This document shows, one piece after another, positions 7,370 to 13,573 of a stretch of 18,251 nt of DNA. Position 1 is the stretch's first letter. Each line of letters begins with the position of its first letter. Position numbers and translations under genes: made by a program. The DNA comes from Planctomycetota bacterium (GTDB taxonomy: Bacteria > Planctomycetota > Phycisphaerae > Sedimentisphaerales > Anaerobacaceae), in NCBI GenBank assembly GCA_023139715.1, contig JAGLNB010000038.1, forward strand, positions 1 to 18,251, given 5' to 3'. The notes under the pieces were generated by a model, which worked only from the letters and a program-made list of their open reading frames with translations, had not been told where the DNA came from and ran no database searches.

Positions 7370-8155
7370 ATGAGAGAGAAGGGGTTGTTTTGCGCTGTAA
7401 TAGTAGCCATTTTTGTACTGTCTTTGCCAGCCGCGGCAGCTGTTGATTACATGCTTTACGATAATTACGGTGGAACTTGGAGTGATGCTGAAAAGACTTT
7501 GGGTAATACGCAAGATGATCTGATGTGCTGGGCAGCTTCAGCTTCAAACGTTCTTGAATGGACTGGTTGGGGCAATGTTGGTGGAATTAGCAATACGGAT
7601 GAAATGTTCAGCTATTTTCAGGATCACTGGACAGACAAAGGCGGAATGATGGAATATGGCTGGGACTGGTGGTTTGACGGAACCAATAATTCTGCTGGCT
7701 GGTCTGGTTGGTCGCAGGTTGATGTAGCAGGTGGCGGTTTTTATCCTACGGAAAATTTCGGTGATTATTTTCATTCCAGTTCGAATAATGCCATAGCGCT
7801 GACAACAATCGCCGACTATCTTAGCAGTGGATATGGCACAACAATAGCTGTATATGGCCCAGGCGGACACGCTATTACGGTCTGGGGTTACAGATATGGT
7901 TTGAACTCAAGCGATTATCTTGGAATCTGGGTTAGTGATTCCGATGACGACAAAGGCGGAGATGGTGTTCGTCCAAATTCTTTGCGGTACTATGATGTGA
8001 GCATGTCTGGCGGAAAATGGTATCTGGAGGATTTTTATGGCAGTGATGCGTGGTACATAGGTGCGGTGCAGGGCTTGGCGAGAGTTCCCGAGCCGGCGAC
8101 TATTTTACTATTTGGATTAAGTGGCTTAGCGCTTCTTAGAAAACGAAAAACATAG
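7370..8155 (+). CDS. exported PEP-CTERM protein with IdeS/Mac-like (C66) cysteine peptidase domain
   Basis: This is a predicted secreted, surface-attached papain-fold protease. A signal peptide covers residues 1-24 (hydrophobic core, AAAA end). The C-terminus has the full PEP-CTERM sorting signal: VPEP at 239-242, a hydrophobic helix, and RKRKT. That signal is recognised by an exosortase, which is not in this window. The domain between them carries DDLMCWAASASNVLEW (C53), GHAITVWGY (H167) and LGIWVSDSDDD (D190, D192). These match the Cys-His-Asp motifs of streptococcal IdeS in order and type, including a Lys (K42) upstream of the Cys. The H-to-D spacing of 23 is close to the 22 of IdeS. The ribosome site AAGGAG is 8 nt upstream. 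The substrate is unknown, and IgG cleavage is not implied. The export and anchor calls are firm; the protease family rests on motifs read by eye. Confidence 0.8.
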   Translation: MREKGLFCAVIVAIFVLSLPAAAAVDYMLYDNYGGTWSDAEKTLGNTQDDLMCWAASASNVLEWTGWGNVGGISNTDEMFSYFQDHWTDKGGMMEYGWDWWFDGTNNSAGWSGWSQVDVAGGGFYPTENFGDYFHSSSNNAIALTTIADYLSSGYGTTIAVYGPGGHAITVWGYRYGLNSSDYLGIWVSDSDDDKGGDGVRPNSLRYYDVSMSGGKWYLEDFYGSDAWYIGAVQGLARVPEPATILLFGLSGLALLRKRKT

Positions 8156-8167
8156 TTTTTTAGAAGC
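8131..8167 (+). terminator. hairpin across the 3' end of the PEP-CTERM gene
   Basis: GCTTCT (8131-8136) pairs with AGAAGC (8162-8167). Inside, AAAAC pairs with GTTTT across the stop codon. T-rich sequence follows. It lies between two convergent genes and may serve both strands. Confidence 0.45.
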
Positions 8168-8197
8168 CGTTTTGTGATTTATGTTGCTAAAGCTGGA

Positions 8198-8830
8198 TTA
8201 ATTTTTCAGTAGCAGATTGGGTTTTTCTCTTTGCAGCCATTGCGGTAGTTGTGTGCGGGTTACGTTTTTCCATAATCCTTTTTTGCTGCTGCGTGCGGCA
8301 GCTTCAAGTTGCTTATATTTGTTATAGAAACTATGATTGAACCGTAAATCGCAATAAGCAAAACCTTCGCTTAACAAAACTTCATTCAGGAATCTATCGT
8401 TCGGCATTTGCACATAGGCCAGCAGTCGGTTGTATTTACCTCTTGTGCGTTTATTTTCGAGATAGATTCTCACTTGTTTTTTGAGAACAGATTTTTTTGT
8501 AAATTCAGTTGCCCGTGGCCCGAAATACATTACGCCGAATTTTTCATTTTTTGTTTCCGGCGTATCAACCCCCCAAAGTCGTATTCTTGTATTTTCGTAT
8601 TGACCATCTGGTATATTAATGTCGATAGTATCACCATCAACTACATTTACTACCGTGAAAGTTTTAGCGTTATATTTTTCAAAGTCGGATGATTGTGCTT
8701 TTACTTTATGCTTTGAGTGTTGTTTGTTTTTGTAATTGCCCTGGTCGAGCCGAATAAGTGCGACAACCGCAATCGCACAAATCACAAGCAGGATATTTCT
8801 TCGGCGCTTGCTCATTGCGTAATTTTTCAT
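8198..8830 (-). CDS. membrane-anchored thermonuclease-like (SNase) protein
   Basis: This is a Ca2+-dependent sugar-nonspecific nuclease homologue, probably facing the periplasm or cell surface. A basic N-terminus and hydrophobic helix (about 12-27) suggest a signal anchor. The SNase barrel follows: VVDGDTI (D65, D67), RLWGVDTPE (R84, D89, E92) and KYNRLLAYV (R135). These correspond to D19/D21, R35, D40, E43 and R87 of staphylococcal nuclease, so the catalytic set is complete. The domain ends with the typical EAAARSSKKGLWK helix. The start is uncertain: ATG at 8830 or the in-frame ATG at 8815, neither with a good ribosome site. It begins 17 bp after lysC on the same strand and is probably read through from the amino-acid operon, although no functional link is obvious. 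Confidence 0.9.
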   Translation of the reverse strand: MKNYAMSKRRRNILLVICAIAVVALIRLDQGNYKNKQHSKHKVKAQSSDFEKYNAKTFTVVNVVDGDTIDINIPDGQYENTRIRLWGVDTPETKNEKFGVMYFGPRATEFTKKSVLKKQVRIYLENKRTRGKYNRLLAYVQMPNDRFLNEVLLSEGFAYCDLRFNHSFYNKYKQLEAAARSSKKGLWKNVTRTQLPQWLQREKPNLLLKN

Positions 8831-8847
8831 TGTTCACTATCGATAAA

Positions 8848-10083
8848 TTATGAACCTCTTTTTTCAGCCGGCTTATCCAGTTCAAACGCGATACAAACAG
8901 CTGAAAGTGCCTTTTCGGCTTGGTCTTCGTCAACAATACAACTTATACGGATTTCACTTGTGGTAATTGAATCGATATTAATTTTTGCCTTTGCAAGAGC
9001 GCCGAACATTGTGTCTGCAACGCCGTAGTGGCTGCGCATTCCAACACCTACAACAGAAATCTCAGCAATATCCTCACGGATGAATACGCTTTGACAATTT
9101 ACTTCATCTTTGATTTTTTCTATGGCTTTTTTGGCTGCGCTTAAATCTGAAATGCCGATTGTAAAAGAAAGATTTGCTTTTTCTTTACTGACTTCCGTTT
9201 GGACTATGTCGTTGATAATAACTCTGGATTTTGCCAGGCAGGCGAATATTTTTGCGGCATTGCCCGGATTATTATCTACGTTGACCAAACTGATTTTGGC
9301 CATATCTTTTTTGATGGTTGCTCCTGAAACTATGATACCTTCCATTTCCGGTACTTCATGGGTAATCATTGTACCCTCCCTTTCTTCGCTGCTGCTTCTT
9401 ACATGAATTTTAACATTATATTTTTTGCCGAATTCTATAGCTCTCGAATGCATAACGCCTGCACCGAGACTGGCCATTTCGAGCATTTCATCGTAACTGA
9501 TTTCTTTCATTTTTGCAGCTGTTTTGAATATTCTCGGGTCAGTTGTATAGATTCCGTCAACATCGGTATAGATTTCGCATTCATCTGCTTTTATAGCTGC
9601 GGCCAGTGCTACGGCACTTGTATCTGAGCCGCCTCTTCCGAGAGTTGTTATATTTCCTTTTTCATCTACTCCCTGAAAACCGGCAACGAGAACCACCTTG
9701 CCCTGGTCGAGCTGTTTATGTATTCGTTTTGCATCAATGCTTTTTATTCTTGCTTTTGTGTGGGCATTGTCCGTGAGCATTTGAATTTGTCCGCCAGTAA
9801 AACTAATAGCTTCGTAGCCGGCTGCTTCAAGAGCCATCGCAAAAAGCGAAACGGTTTGTTGTTCGCCGGTACTTAACAGCTGATCCATTTCCCGCTCTGG
9901 AGGATTCGGATTAAGTTCCAGTGCATCCTTTACGAGTTGGTCGGTTTGTTTTCCGCGGGCTGAGGCAACCACTACTACAGAAAAACCGTTTTTTATTGCC
10001 TTTATTACGCGGTCTGCTGCCTTGCGAATTTTTTTTGCATCGGCTACTGAAGTTCCGCCGAATTTCTGCACAATTATTGGCAT
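8848..10083 (-). CDS. lysC: aspartate kinase
   Basis: Aspartate kinase phosphorylates L-aspartate with ATP, the first step to lysine, threonine, methionine and diaminopimelate. The 411 residues start with the KFGGTSV substrate/ATP motif (7-13). The kinase domain contains STGEQQ (71-76) and GRGGSDTSAVALA (149-161). Two C-terminal ACT domains (about 262-330 and 340-405) are the usual site of feedback inhibition. AGGAAAGG lies about 4 nt before the ATG. A second, stronger ribosome site precedes in-frame Met239 (see the separate entry), which would give a 173-residue regulatory beta subunit as in Bacillus subtilis and Corynebacterium. The gene is third in the hom > apgM-like > lysC unit, with a 37-bp gap upstream. 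Confidence 0.96.
   Translation of the reverse strand: MPIIVQKFGGTSVADAKKIRKAADRVIKAIKNGFSVVVVASARGKQTDQLVKDALELNPNPPEREMDQLLSTGEQQTVSLFAMALEAAGYEAISFTGGQIQMLTDNAHTKARIKSIDAKRIHKQLDQGKVVLVAGFQGVDEKGNITTLGRGGSDTSAVALAAAIKADECEIYTDVDGIYTTDPRIFKTAAKMKEISYDEMLEMASLGAGVMHSRAIEFGKKYNVKIHVRSSSEEREGTMITHEVPEMEGIIVSGATIKKDMAKISLVNVDNNPGNAAKIFACLAKSRVIINDIVQTEVSKEKANLSFTIGISDLSAAKKAIEKIKDEVNCQSVFIREDIAEISVVGVGMRSHYGVADTMFGALAKAKINIDSITTSEIRISCIVDEDQAEKALSAVCIAFELDKPAEKRGS
9367..9381 (-). promoter_or_regulatory. internal ribosome binding site and start for a LysC beta subunit
   Basis: On the minus strand AGGGAGGG (9381-9374) stands 4-5 nt before an in-frame ATG (9369-9367), codon 239 of lysC. It is a better Shine-Dalgarno match than most true starts in this window. 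The product would be 173 residues holding both ACT domains. Confidence 0.6.
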
Positions 10084-10120
10084 TTTACCTTTCCTTATAT
10101 TTCCTATCTGCTGATTTAGA

Positions 10121-11311
10121 TTATGATTTCAAGAAGTATTCCATTAATTCAAAGCCGTTATCAATTTTAAAACCGGATTTTGCTGCATTTGCTTCGCTGA
10201 AAGTTGTATTCAAAATACCGCTGACTCCTGTTCCAGCCATAGCAAACGGAACCGGTTCTGGCGAGTGGGCTTTGGTCGAGATAAGCGTGGGATGGTCAGG
10301 CATTACGAGAATCCGCCAACTGTCATAATTTTGCATTGCTTCAAGCACAGGGCCAACTATATATTTGTCAATTTTTTCAACAGCTTTTTTCTTCATTACC
10401 ACGCTACCGTTGTGAGATGCTTCGTCTGGTGCTTCTATGTGAACGAACACGATGTCGTATTTATTCATAGCGTCTATTGCAGCGGCGGCTTTTCCCTGAT
10501 AATTCGTATCGACGAAGCCGGTGGCGCCTGGCACATCTATCAAATCAAAACCGATTAGCTTTGACAGGCCGCGCACAAGATCAACAGCTGTGATGGTCGC
10601 CCCTTTTAATCCGAATTTTTTTTCAAAATTTTCCATCTGGGTCTTTTTGCCTTGTCCCCATAGCCAGATGGAACTAACCTGGTTTTCACCGAGATCTTTT
10701 CTTACTTTATTAATGTCGTGCTCGGCAAAAAGCCGCTGTGAATTAGCCATCAAATCGATGAGCAGTTCAGCACCTTTGCCTCGTGGCAGAATTTTTTCTA
10801 TTGCTGTGCCTATGTAATCGTGTGGCGGATAAGTTTGAACATCGAAATCAATACCTCTAAACACCAGCAAATGCCGATAGCTTACGCCGGTATGAAATTG
10901 AAGTTTTTCACTGCTGAATTTTTCATTTAGTTCTTTTATTAGCTTGTTTGCCTCTTCATTGGAGATATGTCCTGCGCTGTGGTCTTGGATTTTTGCATCG
11001 ATGATGGTAACGAGATTGCATCTGAAAACCCAGTCCTGCATTGACAAGCTGATATTTTGCGCTTCGGCCTCTAACGGTGCGCGTCCTGAATAATATCTCA
11101 GCGGGTCGTATCCGAGCAAACTCATCTGTGCAACGTCGCTTCCAGCTTCCATTGATGGCGGAACTGTTCGCACCAGACCCTGCCTGCCTTGCGAGCTGAT
11201 TTTATCTATGTTTGGTATATCAGCGGCTTGCAAAATCGTTTTATTGCCAAGTTCGGCAATTGGTTCATCTGCAGCGCCGTCTGGAACTATTATTACATAT
11301 TTAGTTTTCAT
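10121..11311 (-). CDS. ApgM-family phosphomutase-like enzyme, probable homoserine kinase
   Basis: The protein belongs to the archaeal-type cofactor-independent phosphoglycerate mutase family (alkaline phosphatase superfamily, two metal ions). The start is set at 11311. There ATG overlaps the hom TGA by one base, GGAGG lies about 10 nt upstream, and the family's opening MKTKYVIIVPDGAADEP begins at this Met. Visible metal and catalytic motifs are D11 (PDGAAD), GSDVAQMSLLGYDP with S58 as nucleophile, DHSAGHIS, HIEAPDEASHNGS and MPDHPT...KAHSPEPVPF. Length is 396. A subgroup of this family is annotated as proposed homoserine kinase because it sits with threonine genes where thrB is absent. Its position between hom and lysC fits that role much better than glycolysis. 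The substrate is therefore inferred from context; the family call is firm. Confidence 0.9.
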   Translation of the reverse strand: MKTKYVIIVPDGAADEPIAELGNKTILQAADIPNIDKISSQGRQGLVRTVPPSMEAGSDVAQMSLLGYDPLRYYSGRAPLEAEAQNISLSMQDWVFRCNLVTIIDAKIQDHSAGHISNEEANKLIKELNEKFSSEKLQFHTGVSYRHLLVFRGIDFDVQTYPPHDYIGTAIEKILPRGKGAELLIDLMANSQRLFAEHDINKVRKDLGENQVSSIWLWGQGKKTQMENFEKKFGLKGATITAVDLVRGLSKLIGFDLIDVPGATGFVDTNYQGKAAAAIDAMNKYDIVFVHIEAPDEASHNGSVVMKKKAVEKIDKYIVGPVLEAMQNYDSWRILVMPDHPTLISTKAHSPEPVPFAMAGTGVSGILNTTFSEANAAKSGFKIDNGFELMEYFLKS

Positions 11312-12633
11312 CAATCCGCATCCTCCGGAATATCGACTATTCTGATGCAAACCGGTTTGGTGCAAATTGCGTCGAGTTTGTCCAAATCTTCCAAAGCTGC
11401 CGTTACTTTACTTTGCTCGGTTGGATGGGTGGTTATTACAACTGGTATCGTATTATTTGGGCCGTGGCCTTCGTGCTGCAGGGCACCGGAAATACTTATT
11501 TCATCCTGAGCGAGTATTTTGCTGAATTGTGCAAAAACGCCTGGCTGGTCTTTAACCATTAATCGAATGTAGAATCTGCTGACAAGATTTCCGCTTTCCT
11601 CTATGAACGGTTTTACTTCGGCTCTTGGTTTAAGATTTAGATGGCTGAAAGTTCCAGCCGAATTGCCGATAGCTATATCGATAATATCAGCTACTACAGC
11701 GGAAGCCGTAGGCATCATTCCTGCTCCTCTGCCGTAATATGTTACCTGTCCTACCGCATTTCCAAATATACTGACAGCGTTAAATGAGCCGCTCACTTGT
11801 GCGAGTGAATTATCCTTTGCTATAAATGACGGATGCACTCTTAGCGAAATTTTGTTGTCTTTTTCTTTTTGTGCTATTGCCAGCAATTTCAGAATGTATC
11901 CCATTTCGCCGCCGTAGATAATATCTTCTTTTGCGATGTTTTCGATTCCTTCAACGAAAATATCTTCAAGAGCAATTTCATACCCGAATGCGATTGAAGC
12001 AAGGATGGCCAGTTTATGAGCACTATCGCCGCCGTTTATATCCAGCGTTGGGTCAGCTTCGGCAAATCCGAGTTTTTGTGCCTTGTCAAGAGCTGCGGCA
12101 AAATCTTCATTTTTGGAAGTCATATTCGAGAGGATATAGTTGCAGGTTCCATTTATGATTCCGTACATTGCAGTGATATTGTTTGCCGCAAGTCCGGTTC
12201 GGATGGCTGAAACTATCGGAATTCCTCCTGCGCAGCTGGCTTCGAATGCGATGCAGCGATTATTTTGTTTTGCTGCGGCATAAAGTTCACTTCCGTATTC
12301 GGCCAGCAGTGCTTTGTTAGCGGTTACTACATCTTTTCCGGCTTGCAGCATTTTAAGCTGAATCTGTTTTGCTATAGTTGTTCCGCCGACGAGTTCAACA
12401 CCTATTGAGATATTTTTATCATTTAGAAGTCTGTTTATATTGTCGGTTAGAATTCCATTTGGCAGTTCCACTGGCCGAGCCGATTTTGTATCAGTATCGA
12501 CCACGCAGGCCAGTTCGAGTTTGATGCCGGTTTTAGCTGCTATGGAATTGGCTTGTTGGAGGATAATTTTTGCAACGCCGCTTCCAACGGTTCCGAGTCC
12601 GACTAATCCGATTTTTACAGTTTTGCAATCCAT
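11311..12633 (-). CDS. hom: homoserine dehydrogenase
   Basis: This enzyme reduces L-aspartate semialdehyde to L-homoserine with NAD(P)H, the branch point to threonine and methionine. The 440 residues are typical of the long, ACT-containing form. They show a Rossmann GLGTVGSGV motif (12-20), the catalytic/substrate region (GIINGTCNYILSNM near 158-171, EADPTLDINGGDSAHKLAIL), and a C-terminal ACT domain (VKDQPGVFAQFSKIL onward) likely used for feedback control. It is the first gene of the minus-strand operon. The TGA overlaps the ATG of the next gene as TGATG, implying translational coupling. There is no convincing ribosome site before its own ATG. Confidence 0.97.
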   Translation of the reverse strand: MDCKTVKIGLVGLGTVGSGVAKIILQQANSIAAKTGIKLELACVVDTDTKSARPVELPNGILTDNINRLLNDKNISIGVELVGGTTIAKQIQLKMLQAGKDVVTANKALLAEYGSELYAAAKQNNRCIAFEASCAGGIPIVSAIRTGLAANNITAMYGIINGTCNYILSNMTSKNEDFAAALDKAQKLGFAEADPTLDINGGDSAHKLAILASIAFGYEIALEDIFVEGIENIAKEDIIYGGEMGYILKLLAIAQKEKDNKISLRVHPSFIAKDNSLAQVSGSFNAVSIFGNAVGQVTYYGRGAGMMPTASAVVADIIDIAIGNSAGTFSHLNLKPRAEVKPFIEESGNLVSRFYIRLMVKDQPGVFAQFSKILAQDEISISGALQHEGHGPNNTIPVVITTHPTEQSKVTAALEDLDKLDAICTKPVCIRIVDIPEDAD

Positions 12634-12671
12634 AATTAACCCGTGTTTTTTTGTATATTGTATTTTTGGTT

Positions 12672-12677
12672 ATTATA
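12672..12677 (-). promoter_or_regulatory. candidate -10 element of the hom operon
   Basis: On the minus strand a perfect TATAAT (12677-12672) sits 38 bp before the hom ATG. The -35 region at 17 bp spacing is poor (TATTTT). No leader peptide or attenuator hairpin is visible in the short leader. Confidence 0.4.
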
Positions 12678-12770
12678 CCACTATCCCTGAGGGCAAAATA
12701 CCAGAAAAACTATAAGAAATCAATTGTTTTTGTATGGGCTTGAAGAAATGTATTGAATGTGGTATTCTTT

Positions 12771-12798
12771 CTTTATGGTTGTGCGAAATACCATAAAG
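12771..12798. promoter_or_regulatory. operator-like dyad in the hom / small-ORF divergent region
   Basis: CTTTATGGT (12771-12779) and its exact complement ACCATAAAG (12790-12798) flank a 10-nt centre. GGTATT (12761-12766) can alternatively pair with AATACC (12787-12792). The right arm ends 10 bp before the TATAAT at 12809, so a bound protein would cover the -35 position. Confidence 0.45.
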
Positions 12799-12808
12799 GG
12801 CGAATTCG

Positions 12809-12814
12809 TATAAT
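12809..12814 (+). promoter_or_regulatory. -10 element for the small cysteine-protein gene
   Basis: A perfect TATAAT lies 44 bp before the start codon and directly abuts the 8-bp palindrome CGAATTCG (12801-12808). No -35 box is recognisable at 16-18 bp, so an activator at the adjacent dyad is plausible. Confidence 0.5.
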
Positions 12815-12858
12815 ACTTGTTAGGTAGTTCATCAATTCTATAAACGAAAGGGGAAACA

Positions 12859-13086
12859 ATGTCTGAAAAAAAACAAAATGAAATTCTTCAGGTTGGAGCA
12901 GTAGATACGAGCAAAGAAAATTCACCTATACTCGATAGCTCTTTCCCTGAAGAGAGTAAAGCAGAAGAAAGAAAACTCTGCTGGTTTAATGGTGCACAAT
13001 TTGCGCCAGGTGCGGAGGTTTGTTCAGGTGGTGTTCGCTTAAGATGTGCTCCTTCTGGAAATTGGGTCAGAGCGGGAAATTGTTGA
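12859..13086 (+). CDS. small four-cysteine protein, possible integron cassette gene
   Basis: The product is 75 residues. The function is not recognised. The first 40 residues are polar and acidic with no signal peptide. The last 35 carry C41, C55, C63 and C75 in a compact pattern: CWFNGAQFAPGAEVC, then LRC, then GNWVRAGNC. The CW-x-G-x-x-x-PGA-x-V and LRC parts recall small DUF1496-type proteins, but that resemblance is weak. The reading is supported by a strong AAAGGGG ribosome site 5 nt upstream, a TATAAT 44 bp upstream and the ordered cysteines; the opposite-strand frame has no such signals. An attC-like site starts 40 bp after the stop, so gene plus site have the layout of an integron gene cassette. 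Two disulfides or a bound metal are possible. Confidence 0.7.
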   Translation: MSEKKQNEILQVGAVDTSKENSPILDSSFPEESKAEERKLCWFNGAQFAPGAEVCSGGVRLRCAPSGNWVRAGNC

Positions 13087-13126
13087 TGATGTATTAGTTT
13101 AAGTATCCTCAAAAAGCATATAATTC

Positions 13127-13214
13127 GCCTAACAAAGCAAATTCAGCCGACCGCAAAAAAACGGCGTTCATTCCTTGCTCTGTTTTTTGCGGCGGTTGAT
13201 TTGTGATGTTTGAC
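13127..13214 (+). mobile_element. attC-like integron recombination site
   Basis: The 88-bp imperfect inverted repeat is arranged like an attC site. The left R box GCCTAAC (13127-13133) fits RYYYAAC. A 5-nt non-pairing spacer follows, then the left L arm AAATTCAGCCGACCGC. The right arm GCGGCGGTTGATTT complements it except for one mismatch and two extra bases in the left arm (T and A), as in attC extrahelical bases. CCGCAAAAAA (13151-13160) and TTTTTTGCGG (13183-13192) form the terminal stem. The right R box GTTTGAC (13208-13214) departs from GTTRRRY at one base. The orientation (ORF, R'', L'', L', R') is that of a cassette. No integrase gene is in the window. A plain hairpin terminator is less likely because the T-runs lie inside the stem. 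Confidence 0.6.
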
Positions 13215-13242
13215 AGAAAGTTCTGTGTCCACAAATTTTTTT

Positions 13243-13325
13243 GAACAGTAGAAAGTAGAACATTAGACCGCATTAGAGCAGAGATGTTTTTTCTACTGTT
13301 CTAATGTTCCACTGCTTTAATGCTC
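13243..13325. repeat. two inverted arrays of a degenerate octamer
   Basis: The plus strand from 13244 reads as tandem units AACAGTAG, AAAGTAG, AACATTAG, then CATTAG and AGCAGAG. The minus strand from 13324 down to 13291 reads AGCATTAA, AGCAGTGG, AACATTAG, AACAGTAG. Exact inverted pairs are GAACAGTAGAAA (13243-13254) with TTTCTACTGTTC (13290-13301), and GAACATTAGA (13258-13267) with TCTAATGTTC (13300-13309). GCATTAGAGCAG (13270-13281) pairs with 13312-13323 with one wobble. The pairings cross, so they compete rather than form one hairpin. Confidence 0.65.
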
Positions 13326-13328
13326 TGT

Positions 13329-13404
13329 CGGCCTAAAGGCCAACCGGCCTGCCGGGTCGTAGCCAGCAGGGCGAAGACCGCGTAGTGCTGCTTCGCAGCA
13401 CGCG
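13329..13404. repeat. GC-rich cluster of small palindromes
   Basis: This stretch is much richer in GC than its surroundings and holds three hairpins: GGCC-TAAA-GGCC (13330-13341), CCGGC-CT-GCCGG (13344-13355) and GTGCTGC-TTC-GCAGCAC (13385-13401). No gene is supported here. The remainder up to the tRNA (13405-13483) shows nothing recognisable. Confidence 0.55.
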
Positions 13405-13483
13405 TGTTCTCATCCCGCTGAAAAATATAGACATTCCAGAAAGATGTCACATCTTAACCTTTGATACTCGATTTTTCAAAGAC

Positions 13484-13573
13484 CGGAGAGGGCGGGATTC
13501 GAACCCGCGGTGCGGATTGTATCCACACGACGGTTTAGCAAACCGTTACCTTCAGCCACTCGGTCACCTCTCC
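13484..13573 (-). tRNA. tRNA-Ser(GCU)
   Basis: Read on the minus strand, the 7-bp acceptor stem is GGAGAGG/CCTCTCC with discriminator G. The D arm begins TGACCGAGTGGC. The anticodon stem-loop ACGG-TTTGCTAAA-CCGT gives anticodon GCT (serine codons AGC/AGU). A long variable arm (GTGTGG/TCCGCAC) is typical of tRNA-Ser. The T loop is GGGTTCGAATCCC. The 3' CCA is not encoded. Length is 90 nt. Confidence 0.97.

Noticed and set aside
11311..11365. An upstream start for the ApgM-like protein that would add 18 residues inside hom.
   Set aside because: The family begins at MKTKYVIIVPDG, the ATG at 11311 has GGAGG upstream, and it forms a typical TGATG overlap with hom.
12634..12700. A threonine/isoleucine attenuator or T-box ahead of hom.
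   Set aside because: The leader is too short, with no leader peptide rich in those codons and no terminator hairpin.
12700..12825. A second attC site ending at GTTAGGT (12819-12825).
   Set aside because: No matching RYYYAAC left box or complementary L arms are found upstream; the heptamer alone is expected by chance. It is kept only as a possible cassette boundary.
12859..13086. RiPP precursor reading of the small cysteine protein, with the nearby radical SAM genes as maturases.
   Set aside because: The radical SAM proteins are recognisable housekeeping HemW and MiaB, are separated by a tRNA on the other strand, and no transporter or leader-binding protein is present.
12888..13112. A 74-residue minus-strand ORF opposite the small cysteine gene.
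   Set aside because: It is a shadow of the plus-strand ORF, which has the promoter, ribosome site and ordered cysteines.
13141..13200. The attC-like stem as an ordinary rho-independent terminator of the small ORF.
   Set aside because: The T-run lies inside the stem rather than after it, the arms extend far beyond the stem with a spacer and R-box-like ends, and the loop is long. A secondary terminator role cannot be excluded.
13484..13573. tRNA-Ser as the attachment site of an integrated element.
   Set aside because: No duplicate of the tRNA 3' end and no tyrosine recombinase gene are found in the window.
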